Assembly (NCBI RefSeq): GCF_000009985.1
Contig: NC_007626.1
Span: forward strand, 496,001-560,000
DNA length: 64,000 nt
Source of the DNA: Paramagnetospirillum magneticum AMB-1
GTDB taxonomy: Bacteria > Pseudomonadota > Alphaproteobacteria > Rhodospirillales > Magnetospirillaceae
Direction of reading: 5' to 3'
The position numbers and the translations under genes were made by a program. Shown here piece by piece: positions 1 through 6,909 of this stretch; position 1 is the stretch's first letter; each line of letters opens with the position of its first letter. The notes under the pieces were generated by a model. That model searched no databases and had not been told where the DNA came from. It saw nothing but the letters and a program-made list of their open reading frames with translations.

Positions 1-104
1 CCGACCTCAAGCGCATTTTGGCCGCCGCCAGCGCGGCCGGCCTGGAGTGGCCCGACATGGTCGAGGCCCTGAACACCTTTCACCAGCAAAACCTTGGAGC
101 CTGA
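1..104 (+). CDS. 3' end of an unidentified gene (partial)
   Basis: An open frame entering from the left edge (codons in phase with position 3) runs to a TGA at 102-104, giving about 33 residues that end in FHQQNLGA. The stop lies just ahead of the first variable-protein gene, whose ATG is at 106, and the ribosome-binding GGAG of that gene (96-99) sits inside this frame. This spacing suggests a translationally linked operon. The residues are helix-forming and have no motif I recognise. Only the C-terminus is visible, so no function can be given. Confidence 0.5.
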   Translation, partial: DLKRILAAASAAGLEWPDMVEALNTFHQQNLGA

Positions 105-105
105 C

Positions 106-639
106 ATGACCCATATCGATACCCCTGTTCCCGACACCATCGGCACGCCCTATGGCGGCGGCTTCTACGCCGGCGAGTTCCTGCTCGACGGCAAGCTTTA
201 CGCCCTGATCGTCGCGCCGAAGGCGGAGGGCGAGACCACCGCCCAGTTCAAGACGCGCAACACCGTCACCAAGGGTGCCCGCTCCCTGCGGGACGGCCTG
301 GCCAACTCCAACGCCATGGCGAACGGCAACCACCCGGCTGCCGCCTTCTGCCGGGATCTGGAGATCGGCGGCTTCACCGACTGGTATCTGCCCAGCCGGC
401 ACGAGGCAGCGCTCTTGGCGGAAAACCTGATGCCCGGCGAGGGCTACGTGCCCGAACAGACCACCGCCGAGGCGTTCAAGAAGGGCGGCGCCGAGGCGTT
501 CGCCCAGGACTGGTACTGGACGAGCACCGAGTTCGGTTCCGGCTCGGCGTGGGTCCAGCTCTTCGACACCGGCTACCAGGGCAGCTACGGCAAGGACTGG
601 AGCGCCCGGGTCCGGGCCGTCCGCAAATGCCCCCTTTGA
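106..639 (+). CDS. DGR variable protein 1 (DUF1566/C-type-lectin-like)
   Basis: A 177-residue target protein of the diversity-generating retroelement. The middle has the GGFTDWYLPSRHEAALL motif and the C-terminus has YWTSTE, then AWVQ and RVRAVRK, the signature of DUF1566/C-type-lectin-fold variable proteins. Residues 145-175 are encoded by the variable repeat. Residues 152, 154, 155, 157 and 159-161 align with template AAC codons and are all changed, as expected for a ligand-binding face on a fixed scaffold. The start is ATG 106 with GGAG at 96-99; a TTG 12 bases upstream is less likely. No signal peptide or membrane segment is visible. The gene is paralogous to the next one. Its ligand is unknown; a phage receptor-binding or surface-display role is inference. 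Confidence 0.9.
   Translation: MTHIDTPVPDTIGTPYGGGFYAGEFLLDGKLYALIVAPKAEGETTAQFKTRNTVTKGARSLRDGLANSNAMANGNHPAAAFCRDLEIGGFTDWYLPSRHEAALLAENLMPGEGYVPEQTTAEAFKKGGAEAFAQDWYWTSTEFGSGSAWVQLFDTGYQGSYGKDWSARVRAVRKCPL
538..629 (+). repeat. DGR variable repeat VR1
   Basis: This 92-bp segment matches the template repeat at 1858-1946. Nine substitutions all fall at template adenines: AAC codons became CTC, GAC, ACC, TAC, GGC, AGC and TAC. The 3' part (604-624) is adenine-free, GC-rich and identical in all three repeats, as expected for an initiation-of-mutagenic-homing element. VR1 carries one codon more than the template. Confidence 0.93.
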
Positions 640-654
640 CCTTCACCACTTCTT

Positions 655-678
655 CCCCGGCCGCTTGGGCGGCCGGGG
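655..678 (+). other. Hairpin downstream of VR1
   Basis: A perfect 10-bp inverted repeat (655-664 with 669-678) encloses the tetraloop TTGG and begins 25 bp after the end of VR1. Hairpins or cruciforms at this place are known in other DGRs to mark the target for retrohoming. It has no T-tract, so a terminator role is less likely. The template repeat has no such hairpin after it. Confidence 0.8.
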
Positions 679-704
679 CCACCGCTTGAACTTTGGAGAT
701 TGAG

Positions 705-1247
705 ATGACCCATATCGACCCCAGCATCACCGGCACCCTTCCCGCCATCGGCGCCCCGTTCGGCGGTGGCTATTTCGCCGGCATCTACCTGGAATACGGC
801 GCCCTGATGGCGCTGATCGTCGCTCCCAAGGACGAGGGCGAGGCCGAAAGCCTGGAATGGGGGCCGAGCGGCAAGACCGACGCCCGCTCGCTGATCGACG
901 GCCTGGCCAACTCCGAGGCCATCAACGACGGCGCCCATCCGGCCGCTCAGTTCTGCCGGAGCTTGCGGATCGGCGGATTCGACGACTGGCACCTTCCGGC
1001 GCTGGATCAGATGACGGTGTTGCGCGCCAACCTGACCCCGGAGAACGACCACGTCCCGGAGCAGACCTCTGCCGAGGCGTTCAAGGAGGGCGGTTCCGAG
1101 GCGTTCGAGATCGACGACTGCTACTGGACGAGCACCGAGTGGGGTTCCGGCTCGGCGTGGGTCCAGCGCTTCGGCTACGGCAACCAGGACGGCCACGGCA
1201 AGGGCTGGAGCGCCCGGGTCCGGGCCGTCCGCAAATATCCCCTTTGA
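705..1247 (+). CDS. DGR variable protein 2 (DUF1566/C-type-lectin-like)
   Basis: A 180-residue paralogue of variable protein 1. It shares the N-terminal MTHID start, the GGFDDWHLPALDQM motif, CYWTSTEWGSGSAWVQ and the RVRAVRKYPL end. Residues from 148 to near the C-terminus come from the variable repeat; R155, G157, Y158, D162, G163, H164 and G167 differ from the template, and N160 is an unmutated AAC. ATG 705 is preceded by GGAG at 695-698 with the same 6-nt gap as variable protein 1. It is the second target of one template and has diverged independently, since its variable residues differ from those of the first target at nearly every site. There is no secretion signal. Confidence 0.9.
   Translation: MTHIDPSITGTLPAIGAPFGGGYFAGIYLEYGALMALIVAPKDEGEAESLEWGPSGKTDARSLIDGLANSEAINDGAHPAAQFCRSLRIGGFDDWHLPALDQMTVLRANLTPENDHVPEQTSAEAFKEGGSEAFEIDDCYWTSTEWGSGSAWVQRFGYGNQDGHGKGWSARVRAVRKYPL
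1146..1236 (+). repeat. DGR variable repeat VR2
   Basis: Second variable repeat. Relative to the template there are ten substitutions, all at adenines: AAC to CGC, GGC, TAC, GAC, GGC and CAC, plus GAC to GGC near the 3' side. One AAC is unchanged. The adenine-free GC block (1212-1232) is identical to VR1 and the template. Like VR1, it has one codon more than the template. Confidence 0.93.
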
Positions 1248-1262
1248 CCTTCACCCCTTCTT

Positions 1263-1286
1263 CCCTGGCCGCTTCGGCGGCCAGGG
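1263..1286 (+). other. Hairpin downstream of VR2
   Basis: A perfect 10-bp stem (1263-1272 with 1277-1286) with a TTCG loop begins 26 bp after VR2. It matches the VR1 hairpin in distance, stem length and most stem bases. This is the expected DGR target-side hairpin. Confidence 0.8.
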
Positions 1287-1311
1287 CGGCTGACGCCTGA
1301 GGAGATTTTGC

Positions 1312-1668
1312 ATGGCGCGCACCACTGAACTGGCGATCTACCGCCCGGCCTACGAGCTGTTGCAGCTTCTCGCGAAGCTGACGCAGCAGTACCCGCGCGG
1401 CTATCGCCAGGGACTGGGGCGCGAGGTCTTCGCGGAAGGACAGGCGGTGGTGGTTCGGATTTTCCGGGCCAACTCCGCCGGCCCGGACAGCCGCCCTTCG
1501 GTGCTCGAAGACCTGCGGGAACACCTGGAGACGCTCAAGCTGTTGCTGCGGCTCTCCAAGGACCTGCACCTGATCGCCTCGGCGTCATATGGGGCCACGG
1601 TGGAACTCACCGACGCCATCGGTCAGCAGGCGTCGGGATGGCTGAAGTACTCAAGGAGCCGTGCCTGA
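1312..1668 (+). CDS. avd: DGR accessory protein Avd
   Basis: A 118-residue protein lying between the second variable gene and the template repeat, the position of avd in Bordetella phage-type DGRs. It reads as four amphipathic helices (starting near ELAIYRPAYELL, SVLEDLREHLETLKLLL, LHLIASASYGATVELTDAI) and is rich in Arg and Leu. This fits the Avd/23S-rRNA-intervening-sequence four-helix-bundle family, which forms a basic barrel that binds the reverse transcriptase and template RNA. ATG 1312 follows GAGGAG (1299-1304). The assignment rests on context, length and helical pattern. Confidence 0.82.
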   Translation: MARTTELAIYRPAYELLQLLAKLTQQYPRGYRQGLGREVFAEGQAVVVRIFRANSAGPDSRPSVLEDLREHLETLKLLLRLSKDLHLIASASYGATVELTDAIGQQASGWLKYSRSRA

Positions 1669-1857
1669 TGCTCGAAGGTCAAGGCCTTCCGGCCTGCGCA
1701 CATCATTTGGTCGGGGTAGCGGCGGCGTCGATGCAATTGGTCGTCGCTCCAGGCGCCATCGTGGATACGGCGGGTGCTCCCCCGCGCGTCCCGGCGCAGC
1801 TCGGCCGGCGTCGATGCCTTCGGCAATCGCCGGCCCGGCCTGTACACCCCCGACAGA
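1669..1857 (+). ncRNA. Probable 5' part of the DGR template RNA
   Basis: This 189-bp gap between avd and the template repeat has no convincing gene, although a long open frame happens to run through it into the reverse transcriptase. In characterised DGRs the RNA used for cDNA priming extends beyond the template repeat, so this stretch probably forms part of that RNA. I saw no clear promoter or hairpin in it. Confidence 0.4.
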
Positions 1858-1946
1858 TCCGGCTCGGCGTGGGTCCAGAACTTCAACAACGGCAACCAGA
1901 ACAACAACAAGGACTGGAGCGCCCGGGTCCGGGCCGTCCGCAAATG
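1858..1946 (+). repeat. DGR template repeat (TR)
   Basis: An 89-bp template rich in AAC codons: seven AAC, with three in a row at 1888-1905 when CAG and flanks are included, plus AAG and GAC. It is followed by the adenine-free GC block at 1921-1941. It matches VR1 and VR2 at every non-adenine position but is 3 bp shorter in the AAC tract. Its last three bases are the ATG of the reverse transcriptase gene, so template and gene abut. It lacks the downstream hairpin present after both variable repeats, consistent with a one-way donor. Confidence 0.93.
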
Positions 1947-3059
1947 ATCATCCAGCAGCCATCCGAGATCACCGTGGCCCAACTTTTCGAGGCCTATTAC
2001 GAGTGCCGCCGGCATAAACGCACCACGCGCTCGGCGCTGGCCTTCGAGGTCGCGCTTGAGGCCAACCTGATGCAATTGCTGACCGAGCTGCGCGCCGGCA
2101 CCTGGTGGCCGGCGCCGGCCACCGTGTTTGCGATCACGCGCCCGAAGCCCCGCGAGGTTTGGGCTGCACAGTTCAGGGACAGAATCGTCCACCACCTAGT
2201 CTACCGTGCCATCAATCCGCTGTTCGAGCCGGCCTTCATCGCCGACAGCTGTGCCTGCATCAAGGGGCGCGGCACCCTCTACGCCGCCGACCGCCTGGAG
2301 CGCCACCTACGCTCGGTCACCGAGGGCTGGAGCAAGCCGGCCTATTACCTGAAAGCCGACATCGCCAACTTCTTCGGCTCGATCCGCCACGACGTGCTGT
2401 TCGCCATGCTGGCGCGCCGGATCGCCGACCCCACCATGCTGGAGCTGTGCCGGCGCCTGGTGTTCCAGGACGTGCGCCAGGGCGCCATCGTCCAGGACGC
2501 CGCCGGCACCCTGGCCCGTGTTCCTTCGCACAAGAGCCTGTTCCAGACCCCGGCCGGCATCGGCCTGCCCATCGGGAACCTCAGCAGCCAGTTCTTCGCC
2601 AACGTCTACCTCGACCCCGTCGACCAGATGGTCAAGCGCCGCCTGAAGCTGCGCTACGTCCGCTATGTCGACGACATGGTGATAGTCCACCAGGATCCCA
2701 AGGTGCTGCTGGCCGCCGCCGACGCGATCCGCGCCCACCTGTCCGGCCTCGGCCTGCACCTGGCCGAGAGCAAGACCTTCGTGGCGCCGGTCGAAAAGGG
2801 CGTCGATTTCGTCGGCCACGTCATCCGCCCGCACCGGCGCTCCGCCCGGCCGAAGACCCACCGCGTCGCCCTGGCGCGGATATCCACCATGCCGAAGGCC
2901 GAGGTGCCCGACAGCGCCACGTCCTATCTCGGCCTGTTCCGCCATTCCGGCAGCCGCGCGCAGATCGCCGCCGTCGCCCGTGTCGCTGTTCGGCGCGGTT
3001 TCCGGGTGGACCGCGAACTGACCAAGGTGGTCGTGAAACGAAAGGTCTCCAAAAAATGA
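1944..3059 (+). CDS. DGR reverse transcriptase
   Basis: A 371-residue reverse transcriptase of the retron/group-II-like superfamily, DGR clade. The catalytic aspartates are visible: D139 in KADIANFF and the YVDD box at 241-244. The motif IGNLSSQ at 210-216 is the DGR form of the region-4 motif, where most relatives have QGxxxSP. It copies the template RNA with errors at adenines and the cDNA replaces a variable repeat. The frame is open upstream to 1638, but the ATG at 1944, at the end of the template, starts the conserved domain. Length and motifs are complete, so the enzyme should be active. The stop overlaps the next gene's ATG. Confidence 0.93.
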   Translation: MIIQQPSEITVAQLFEAYYECRRHKRTTRSALAFEVALEANLMQLLTELRAGTWWPAPATVFAITRPKPREVWAAQFRDRIVHHLVYRAINPLFEPAFIADSCACIKGRGTLYAADRLERHLRSVTEGWSKPAYYLKADIANFFGSIRHDVLFAMLARRIADPTMLELCRRLVFQDVRQGAIVQDAAGTLARVPSHKSLFQTPAGIGLPIGNLSSQFFANVYLDPVDQMVKRRLKLRYVRYVDDMVIVHQDPKVLLAAADAIRAHLSGLGLHLAESKTFVAPVEKGVDFVGHVIRPHRRSARPKTHRVALARISTMPKAEVPDSATSYLGLFRHSGSRAQIAAVARVAVRRGFRVDRELTKVVVKRKVSKK

Positions 3060-3787
3060 CCATCCAGAACACCAGTTCGGCCGTCATGTCCCAGCGCCGC
3101 TCGCCGCCGCGGGCGCTCGACTACTTTCCGACGCCGCCCTGGGCGACCCGGGCACTGCTGGAACACGTCAATATCCGTGCCGGGTCCGGCGGCCAAGGCG
3201 AGGGTATGGTGCCTTGGGAGCTGCTGACGGCCTGGGAGCCGGCCTGCGGCGAGGGACACATGGCCCGCGTGCTGGCCGAACGCTTCGGCAAGGTGGTGGC
3301 CAGCGACGTGTTTGACTACGGCATCGGCGCGTCGGTCTACGATTTCCTCGGCGCTGGCGGCCTGGCCGCCGCCCCGCCGCCGGTGGAGCGGCCGGACTTC
3401 ATCATCACCAACCCGCCGTTCTCGGTGGGCCAAGCCTTCGTCGAGCGCGCCCTGGAGATCGCCACCCACGGCGTCGCCATGCTGGTGCGCACCGCGTTCC
3501 TCGAATCGGCTGACCGCTACGACCTATTCAAGACTCATCCCCCGTCGGCCGTCGCCCAGTTCTCGGGCCGCGTGCCCATGGTCATGGGCCGCCTCGATCC
3601 CGCCGCCAGCAGCGCCACCGCCTATTGCTGGATCGTCTGGCGGCCTCCCGTGCTGAAGTGGGCGCGGGACAAATACGGACACACGGGCATCATCGCCCCC
3701 CACCTGTTCTGGATTCCCCCCGATGCCCGCGCCCGGCTGGAGCGCCCCGGCGACTATCCGGCCCAGGCCGAAGGAGGCTTGCTGTGA
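3056..3787 (+). CDS. Phage DNA adenine methyltransferase (NPPF type)
   Basis: A 243-residue SAM-dependent methyltransferase. It has YFPTPPWATRALLEH near residue 25, an EPACGEGHMARVL SAM-binding loop (motif I-like, DPF/xGxG variant), SDVFDYG, and the catalytic NPPF at 119-122 preceded by DFIIT. These are typical of phage N6-adenine DNA methyltransferases. The ATG (3056) overlaps the TGA of the reverse transcriptase, implying translational coupling, and its own stop overlaps the next start. Family members protect phage DNA from restriction. Any role in the DGR cycle is speculation from the overlap alone. Confidence 0.82.
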   Translation: MTIQNTSSAVMSQRRSPPRALDYFPTPPWATRALLEHVNIRAGSGGQGEGMVPWELLTAWEPACGEGHMARVLAERFGKVVASDVFDYGIGASVYDFLGAGGLAAAPPPVERPDFIITNPPFSVGQAFVERALEIATHGVAMLVRTAFLESADRYDLFKTHPPSAVAQFSGRVPMVMGRLDPAASSATAYCWIVWRPPVLKWARDKYGHTGIIAPHLFWIPPDARARLERPGDYPAQAEGGLL

Positions 3788-4452
3788 CCCCTTCAACGGA
3801 CGTTCAACAGGCCCGGAAAGCGTGGTTCGCGGCCTGCCGCGAGATCAAGCTGGGCGACGAGGAGCGCAAGGCCATCCAGTCGCGGATCTGCGGCAAGGAC
3901 TCGGCCAGCACCATGACGGCCCGGGACTTCACCAGATGCCTTTCCGACCTCAAAGACCGGGGCCTGTGGAAGCCATCGCACGCCCGCAAGCGGGCCGGCA
4001 ACCGCCCCATGGCGGCCGATCCCCAGTCGGCGAAGATGCGGGCGCTGTGGCTGGCGCTCTACCACCTGGGCGCCGTCCGCGATCCGGCGGAATCGGCGCT
4101 CACGGCCTTCGCCAAGCGGATGACCGGCAAGGACGCCCTGCAATGGCTCGACATGAGCCAGGGGAACCGGGTGATCGAGGCGCTCAAGGATTGGTGCGTG
4201 CGGGAAGGATTCTCACCGTCCCGTGACGGGACGGTGTCGAAGCAACTGCTGCTCTATGCGCTGTGGGCCAAGCTCCACGCCCTGGGCGCCGTGCGGATCG
4301 CCGACACGGCCGCGCTGGACAACTGGCTCACCACCGGCCGGATCTCGCCGCACACCACCGCGGTGACGATGCTGTCCGAGCAGCAGCTCGACCAGGCCGC
4401 CGAAAAGCTCGGAACGTGGGTGCGCCGGGCAGCGGCCGGGAGGAAGAATTGA
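3784..4452 (+). CDS. gemA: GemA-like Mu phage regulatory protein (gp16/DUF1018)
   Basis: A 222-residue protein starting at GTG 3784, which overlaps the preceding TGA. The N-terminal ARKAWFAACREIKLGDEERKAI and GKDSASTMTARDFTRCLSDLKDRGL pattern is that of the GemA/gp16 family of Mu-like phages. The C-terminal half repeats a helical pattern and ends in a coiled region. In Mu, GemA belongs to the early-to-middle operon and affects DNA supercoiling and host gene expression. The next plus-strand gene is a Mor-like activator, the order seen in Mu. Confidence 0.75.
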   Translation: MTPSTDVQQARKAWFAACREIKLGDEERKAIQSRICGKDSASTMTARDFTRCLSDLKDRGLWKPSHARKRAGNRPMAADPQSAKMRALWLALYHLGAVRDPAESALTAFAKRMTGKDALQWLDMSQGNRVIEALKDWCVREGFSPSRDGTVSKQLLLYALWAKLHALGAVRIADTAALDNWLTTGRISPHTTAVTMLSEQQLDQAAEKLGTWVRRAAAGRKN

Positions 4453-4463
4453 CCTCGGCGCAT

Positions 4464-4811
4464 TCACACCTTGGGCTGATAACCGGGCGGCAGCATGGGC
4501 ATGTCGTCCTCGGTTTCGCGCAGTTCCTCTTCGCTGAACTCGTACTGGCAGAAGCGGCAGACCCTGGCCGCCGCCTTGATGGTCTCGGCGCAGCGCGGAC
4601 AGGTCTTGCTATGTGCGACTTCGGCTGCTTGCCGCTGCTGCGCCTGGACATCCTTGAGATTGGACGCCAGCGCCACATGGATAAGCGCGACCGGCCACAA
4701 GAGCAGTCCATAGATGAGCCAGGCGCCTGCACTTCGACCTTTGTTGCTGGCGATCAGCGCGACGATCACTGCGAAGACGATCCAAATCAGAGCGACACCC
4801 ATCACCGACAT
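4464..4811 (-). CDS. Small membrane protein with C-terminal zinc ribbon
   Basis: About 115 residues read against the direction of all neighbouring phage genes. Two hydrophobic segments at the N-terminus (VALIWIVFAVIVALIA and AWLIYGLLLWPVALIHVAL) are followed by a CPRCAETIKAAARVCRFC zinc ribbon and an acidic tail. The start is uncertain: ATG 4811 or ATG 4802, with an AGGGGG box fitting the latter better; an in-frame GTG at 4841 is also possible. An oppositely oriented small membrane protein between early phage genes is typical of a moron, such as a superinfection-exclusion protein. That role is inference. Confidence 0.65.
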   Translation of the reverse strand: MSVMGVALIWIVFAVIVALIASNKGRSAGAWLIYGLLLWPVALIHVALASNLKDVQAQQRQAAEVAHSKTCPRCAETIKAAARVCRFCQYEFSEEELRETEDDMPMLPPGYQPKV

Positions 4812-4879
4812 CCCCCTTTGATTGCCGGTCCAGTTTGCCACCCGCCCGCGTTGTGGTCGAGCCAGACGAGAGGATGATC

Positions 4880-5251
4880 ATGCACGACGAAGATGCGGTC
4901 TCATGGGATGACCTGGTCGCCATCATGGGGCGTGCCAATGCAGACAACCTTTCAGTCATGCGGGGCGGTCGCAACATTTACGTCCCCCATCAACCCGGGT
5001 TGAACAGCCCTTTAGTGGCGGCGGTCGGGATGGAGGCCGCCAACGCCATGGCTGCCCGCCATGGCGGCAACGTCATCACCGTGCCCATCAACGCCGGCAA
5101 GCGCGTCCGCATCCGTGCCCTGAAGGCCGAAGGGCGCAGCAATAGCGAGATCGCCGCCGTGCTCCAATGCACCGTGAGGTTCGTCTACAAGGTTCTGGCG
5201 GAAGATCCCGAACCCGAGGCGCCCAGCAACCAGCTTGCATTCGATTTGTGA
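4880..5251 (+). CDS. mor: Mor-family transcription activator
   Basis: A 123-residue protein of the Mor/C activator family of Mu-like phages. The dimerisation part has the GGRNIYVP motif and a second GGNVITVP beta-strand motif. The C-terminal helix-turn-helix reads RIRALKAEGRSNSEIAAVLQCTVRFVYKVL. Mor switches on the middle promoter of Mu and is needed for expression of the late activator C. Start ATG 4880 is preceded by GAGAGG; ATG 4874 is an alternative. It follows gemA as in Mu. Confidence 0.85.
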   Translation: MHDEDAVSWDDLVAIMGRANADNLSVMRGGRNIYVPHQPGLNSPLVAAVGMEAANAMAARHGGNVITVPINAGKRVRIRALKAEGRSNSEIAAVLQCTVRFVYKVLAEDPEPEAPSNQLAFDL

Positions 5252-5364
5252 AGCTGAGAGGCTGTCCAGCAGCAGGGAACGCCTGCGGATGAACGAGTTC
5301 ATCCTGAACGTAACTCTCCCCGCCAGTTAGCGTCGATCCGGTCAACCAACCGGAGAGCGCACCC

Positions 5365-5817
5365 GTGCCCGACATCCAGCGCCCCACCAGGGGATTGAAG
5401 AACCGCAACCCCGGCAACCTGCGCTTCAACCCTGCCGTCAAGTGGAAGGGTCTGACCGGCCAGGACAACAAGGGCTTCTGCGTCTTCAACAGCGACGAAG
5501 CCGGCATCCGCGCCGCCGTCATCGACCTGCACACCGACTACGTCCGCGATCACCAGTGCAGTGTGCTGGCACTGATCGCCGAATACGCCCCGCCGGTGGA
5601 GAACGACACCAAGAACTACGCCAAGTTCGTAGCCGACCGCCTGGGCGTCGATCCGCTGGCCACCATCCCGTTCACCCCCCACACCGCCGAAGAGCTGATC
5701 CGCGCCATCATCAAGATGGAGAACGGCATCCAGCCCTACCCGGATGCGGTGATCGTCGAAGGCGTCGCCGCCGCCTTCGCCCAGTTCGCCCCCAAGACCA
5801 TCGGGGCCAAGGCATGA
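5365..5817 (+). CDS. Phage endolysin / structural muramidase-like protein
   Basis: A 150-residue protein starting at GTG 5365 behind GGAGAG. It opens with TRGLKNRNPGNLRFNPAVKWKGLTG, a motif found at the start of many phage structural proteins annotated as P5-like or lytic enzymes, then has GIRAAVIDLHTDYVRDH and a helical C-terminal half. No signal peptide is seen. Its position at the head of a cluster with small membrane proteins and a lipoprotein suggests host lysis. Whether it cleaves peptidoglycan cannot be told, because no canonical catalytic triad is evident. Confidence 0.65.
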   Translation: MPDIQRPTRGLKNRNPGNLRFNPAVKWKGLTGQDNKGFCVFNSDEAGIRAAVIDLHTDYVRDHQCSVLALIAEYAPPVENDTKNYAKFVADRLGVDPLATIPFTPHTAEELIRAIIKMENGIQPYPDAVIVEGVAAAFAQFAPKTIGAKA

Positions 5818-5966
5818 CCGGACCTTCCCACCTGCTCGCCGCCTCCATCCCGCTGCTGGTCATGATCGGCGGCGGGCTGATGGCGTTGGCGGTGCGCGTC
5901 GTTCTCAACCGCTTCTCCCGCCGGCCTGGCGCCGGCCCCAACCCCGACCAGGAGTGCCGCCCGTGA
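5814..5966 (+). CDS. Small single-TM phage protein
   Basis: A 50-residue protein with one hydrophobic helix (LLAASIPLLVMIGGGLMALAV) followed by a basic, proline-rich cytoplasmic-type tail. Its ATG overlaps the stop of the putative endolysin and its own stop overlaps the GTG of the next gene. The size, single TM and place after an endolysin fit a holin- or spanin-associated function, but nothing in the sequence proves it. Confidence 0.55.
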   Translation: MTGPSHLLAASIPLLVMIGGGLMALAVRVVLNRFSRRPGAGPNPDQECRP

Positions 5967-6511
5967 AAGGCTACCGCACCGTGATCTTCAACGTGCTGAT
6001 GGGCGTGGTGTCGCTCGTCGGCCTGCAGGTTTCCCCCGACACCGTCCAGCATTGGGCCGGCCTGGTGGTCGGCGCGTGGATGGTGGGCGGTATCGTCCTG
6101 CGCTTCATCACCACCACCCCGGCCTTCAAGACCGCCATGCCGGTCGAGGTGCAGCAGCTGGCGCAGCTGATCGCCGCCAATCTGCCCGGCGGCACCGCCG
6201 AACCCACCGCCGTCGCCGACCTGACGCCCATCCCGGCGCCGGCCGAGGGCGCCGCCACCATCACTGGCCCGCCGGGCGACCTGGTGGCGCTGGCCACCGA
6301 GATCAGCCAGGCCCTGTCCACCATCCAGCTGGTTCACGACCAGGCCATGGGCAACTTGGCCCAGGCCCACCAGGCGGTCTCGTCCGCCCTGCCGGCGGCG
6401 CTGGCGGCCATCCAGTCGGACACCACCGCGCTCGGTGGTGGCGGCAAGGGCGGTGGTGGCATTGGCGGTGGCTCCCAGCCCGAGCAGCTGCAGGAGGCGG
6501 CCCATGCGTAA
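5963..6511 (+). CDS. Phage membrane protein with Gly-rich C-terminus
   Basis: A 182-residue protein from GTG 5963 with CAGGAG upstream. Two hydrophobic segments (TVIFNVLMGVVSLVGL and WAGLVVGAWMVGGIVLRF) form the N-terminus and a long helical region follows. The end is Gly/Lys-rich (GGGGKGGGGIGGG). The two-TM N-terminus resembles small phage holin-like proteins. Its start overlaps the previous stop by four bases. Confidence 0.55.
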   Translation: MKGYRTVIFNVLMGVVSLVGLQVSPDTVQHWAGLVVGAWMVGGIVLRFITTTPAFKTAMPVEVQQLAQLIAANLPGGTAEPTAVADLTPIPAPAEGAATITGPPGDLVALATEISQALSTIQLVHDQAMGNLAQAHQAVSSALPAALAAIQSDTTALGGGGKGGGGIGGGSQPEQLQEAAHA

Positions 6512-6902
6512 GGTCGCCCTGATCGCCGCCTCGCTGGCTGCCGCGCTGACCCTTTCCGCCTGCGACACCGCCCGCAACGCGGTCGAGGCGGCCAAGCCCA
6601 AGACCTCGGCCCAGGCGGTGTGGGAAGCCCGCGCCCTGTTCGACGCCGGCCCGCTCAACGCCGCCGCCGCCTATGCCCGCCTGCCGGCCTGCGCCAGCGA
6701 TGGCCAGGCCAAGGCGCCCTGCGCCAAGCCCGAGGTGGTCGGCCAGCTGTCCAAGGCCGCCACGGCGGCCCTGGCAGCGTTCGATGCGGCCGAGGCCACC
6801 GTGCGGGCCAATCCGCAGACCGACGCCGATCTGGCGCTGGCCGGCACCGTCAACGCGGTGCAGGCGGTCAAGACCATCCTCGACACCTACGGCATCAAGT
6901 GA
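6504..6902 (+). CDS. Phage-encoded lipoprotein
   Basis: A 132-residue protein with a lipoprotein signal: MRKVALIAASLAAALTLSAC, with the lipobox LSAC and Cys20 as the lipidated residue. The mature part is Ala-rich and helical with two further cysteines (PACASDGQAKAPCAK). An AGGAGG box precedes ATG 6504, which lies within the end of the previous gene. A small lipoprotein in a lysis cluster would fit an outer-membrane spanin partner, but the sequence lacks a proline-rich stretch, so this stays open. Confidence 0.65.
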   Translation: MRKVALIAASLAAALTLSACDTARNAVEAAKPKTSAQAVWEARALFDAGPLNAAAAYARLPACASDGQAKAPCAKPEVVGQLSKAATAALAAFDAAEATVRANPQTDADLALAGTVNAVQAVKTILDTYGIK

Positions 6903-6909
6903 GGTCCGC

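Noticed and set aside
94..105. TTG starts at 94 and 693 for the two variable proteins
   Set aside because: Both overlap the GGAG ribosome-binding site of the ATG starts at 106 and 705, which have equal spacing in the two paralogues.
1638..1943. Upstream extension of the reverse transcriptase frame to 1638
   Set aside because: The frame crosses avd and the template repeat, has no conserved domain there, and the ATG at 1944 gives a normal DGR reverse transcriptase.
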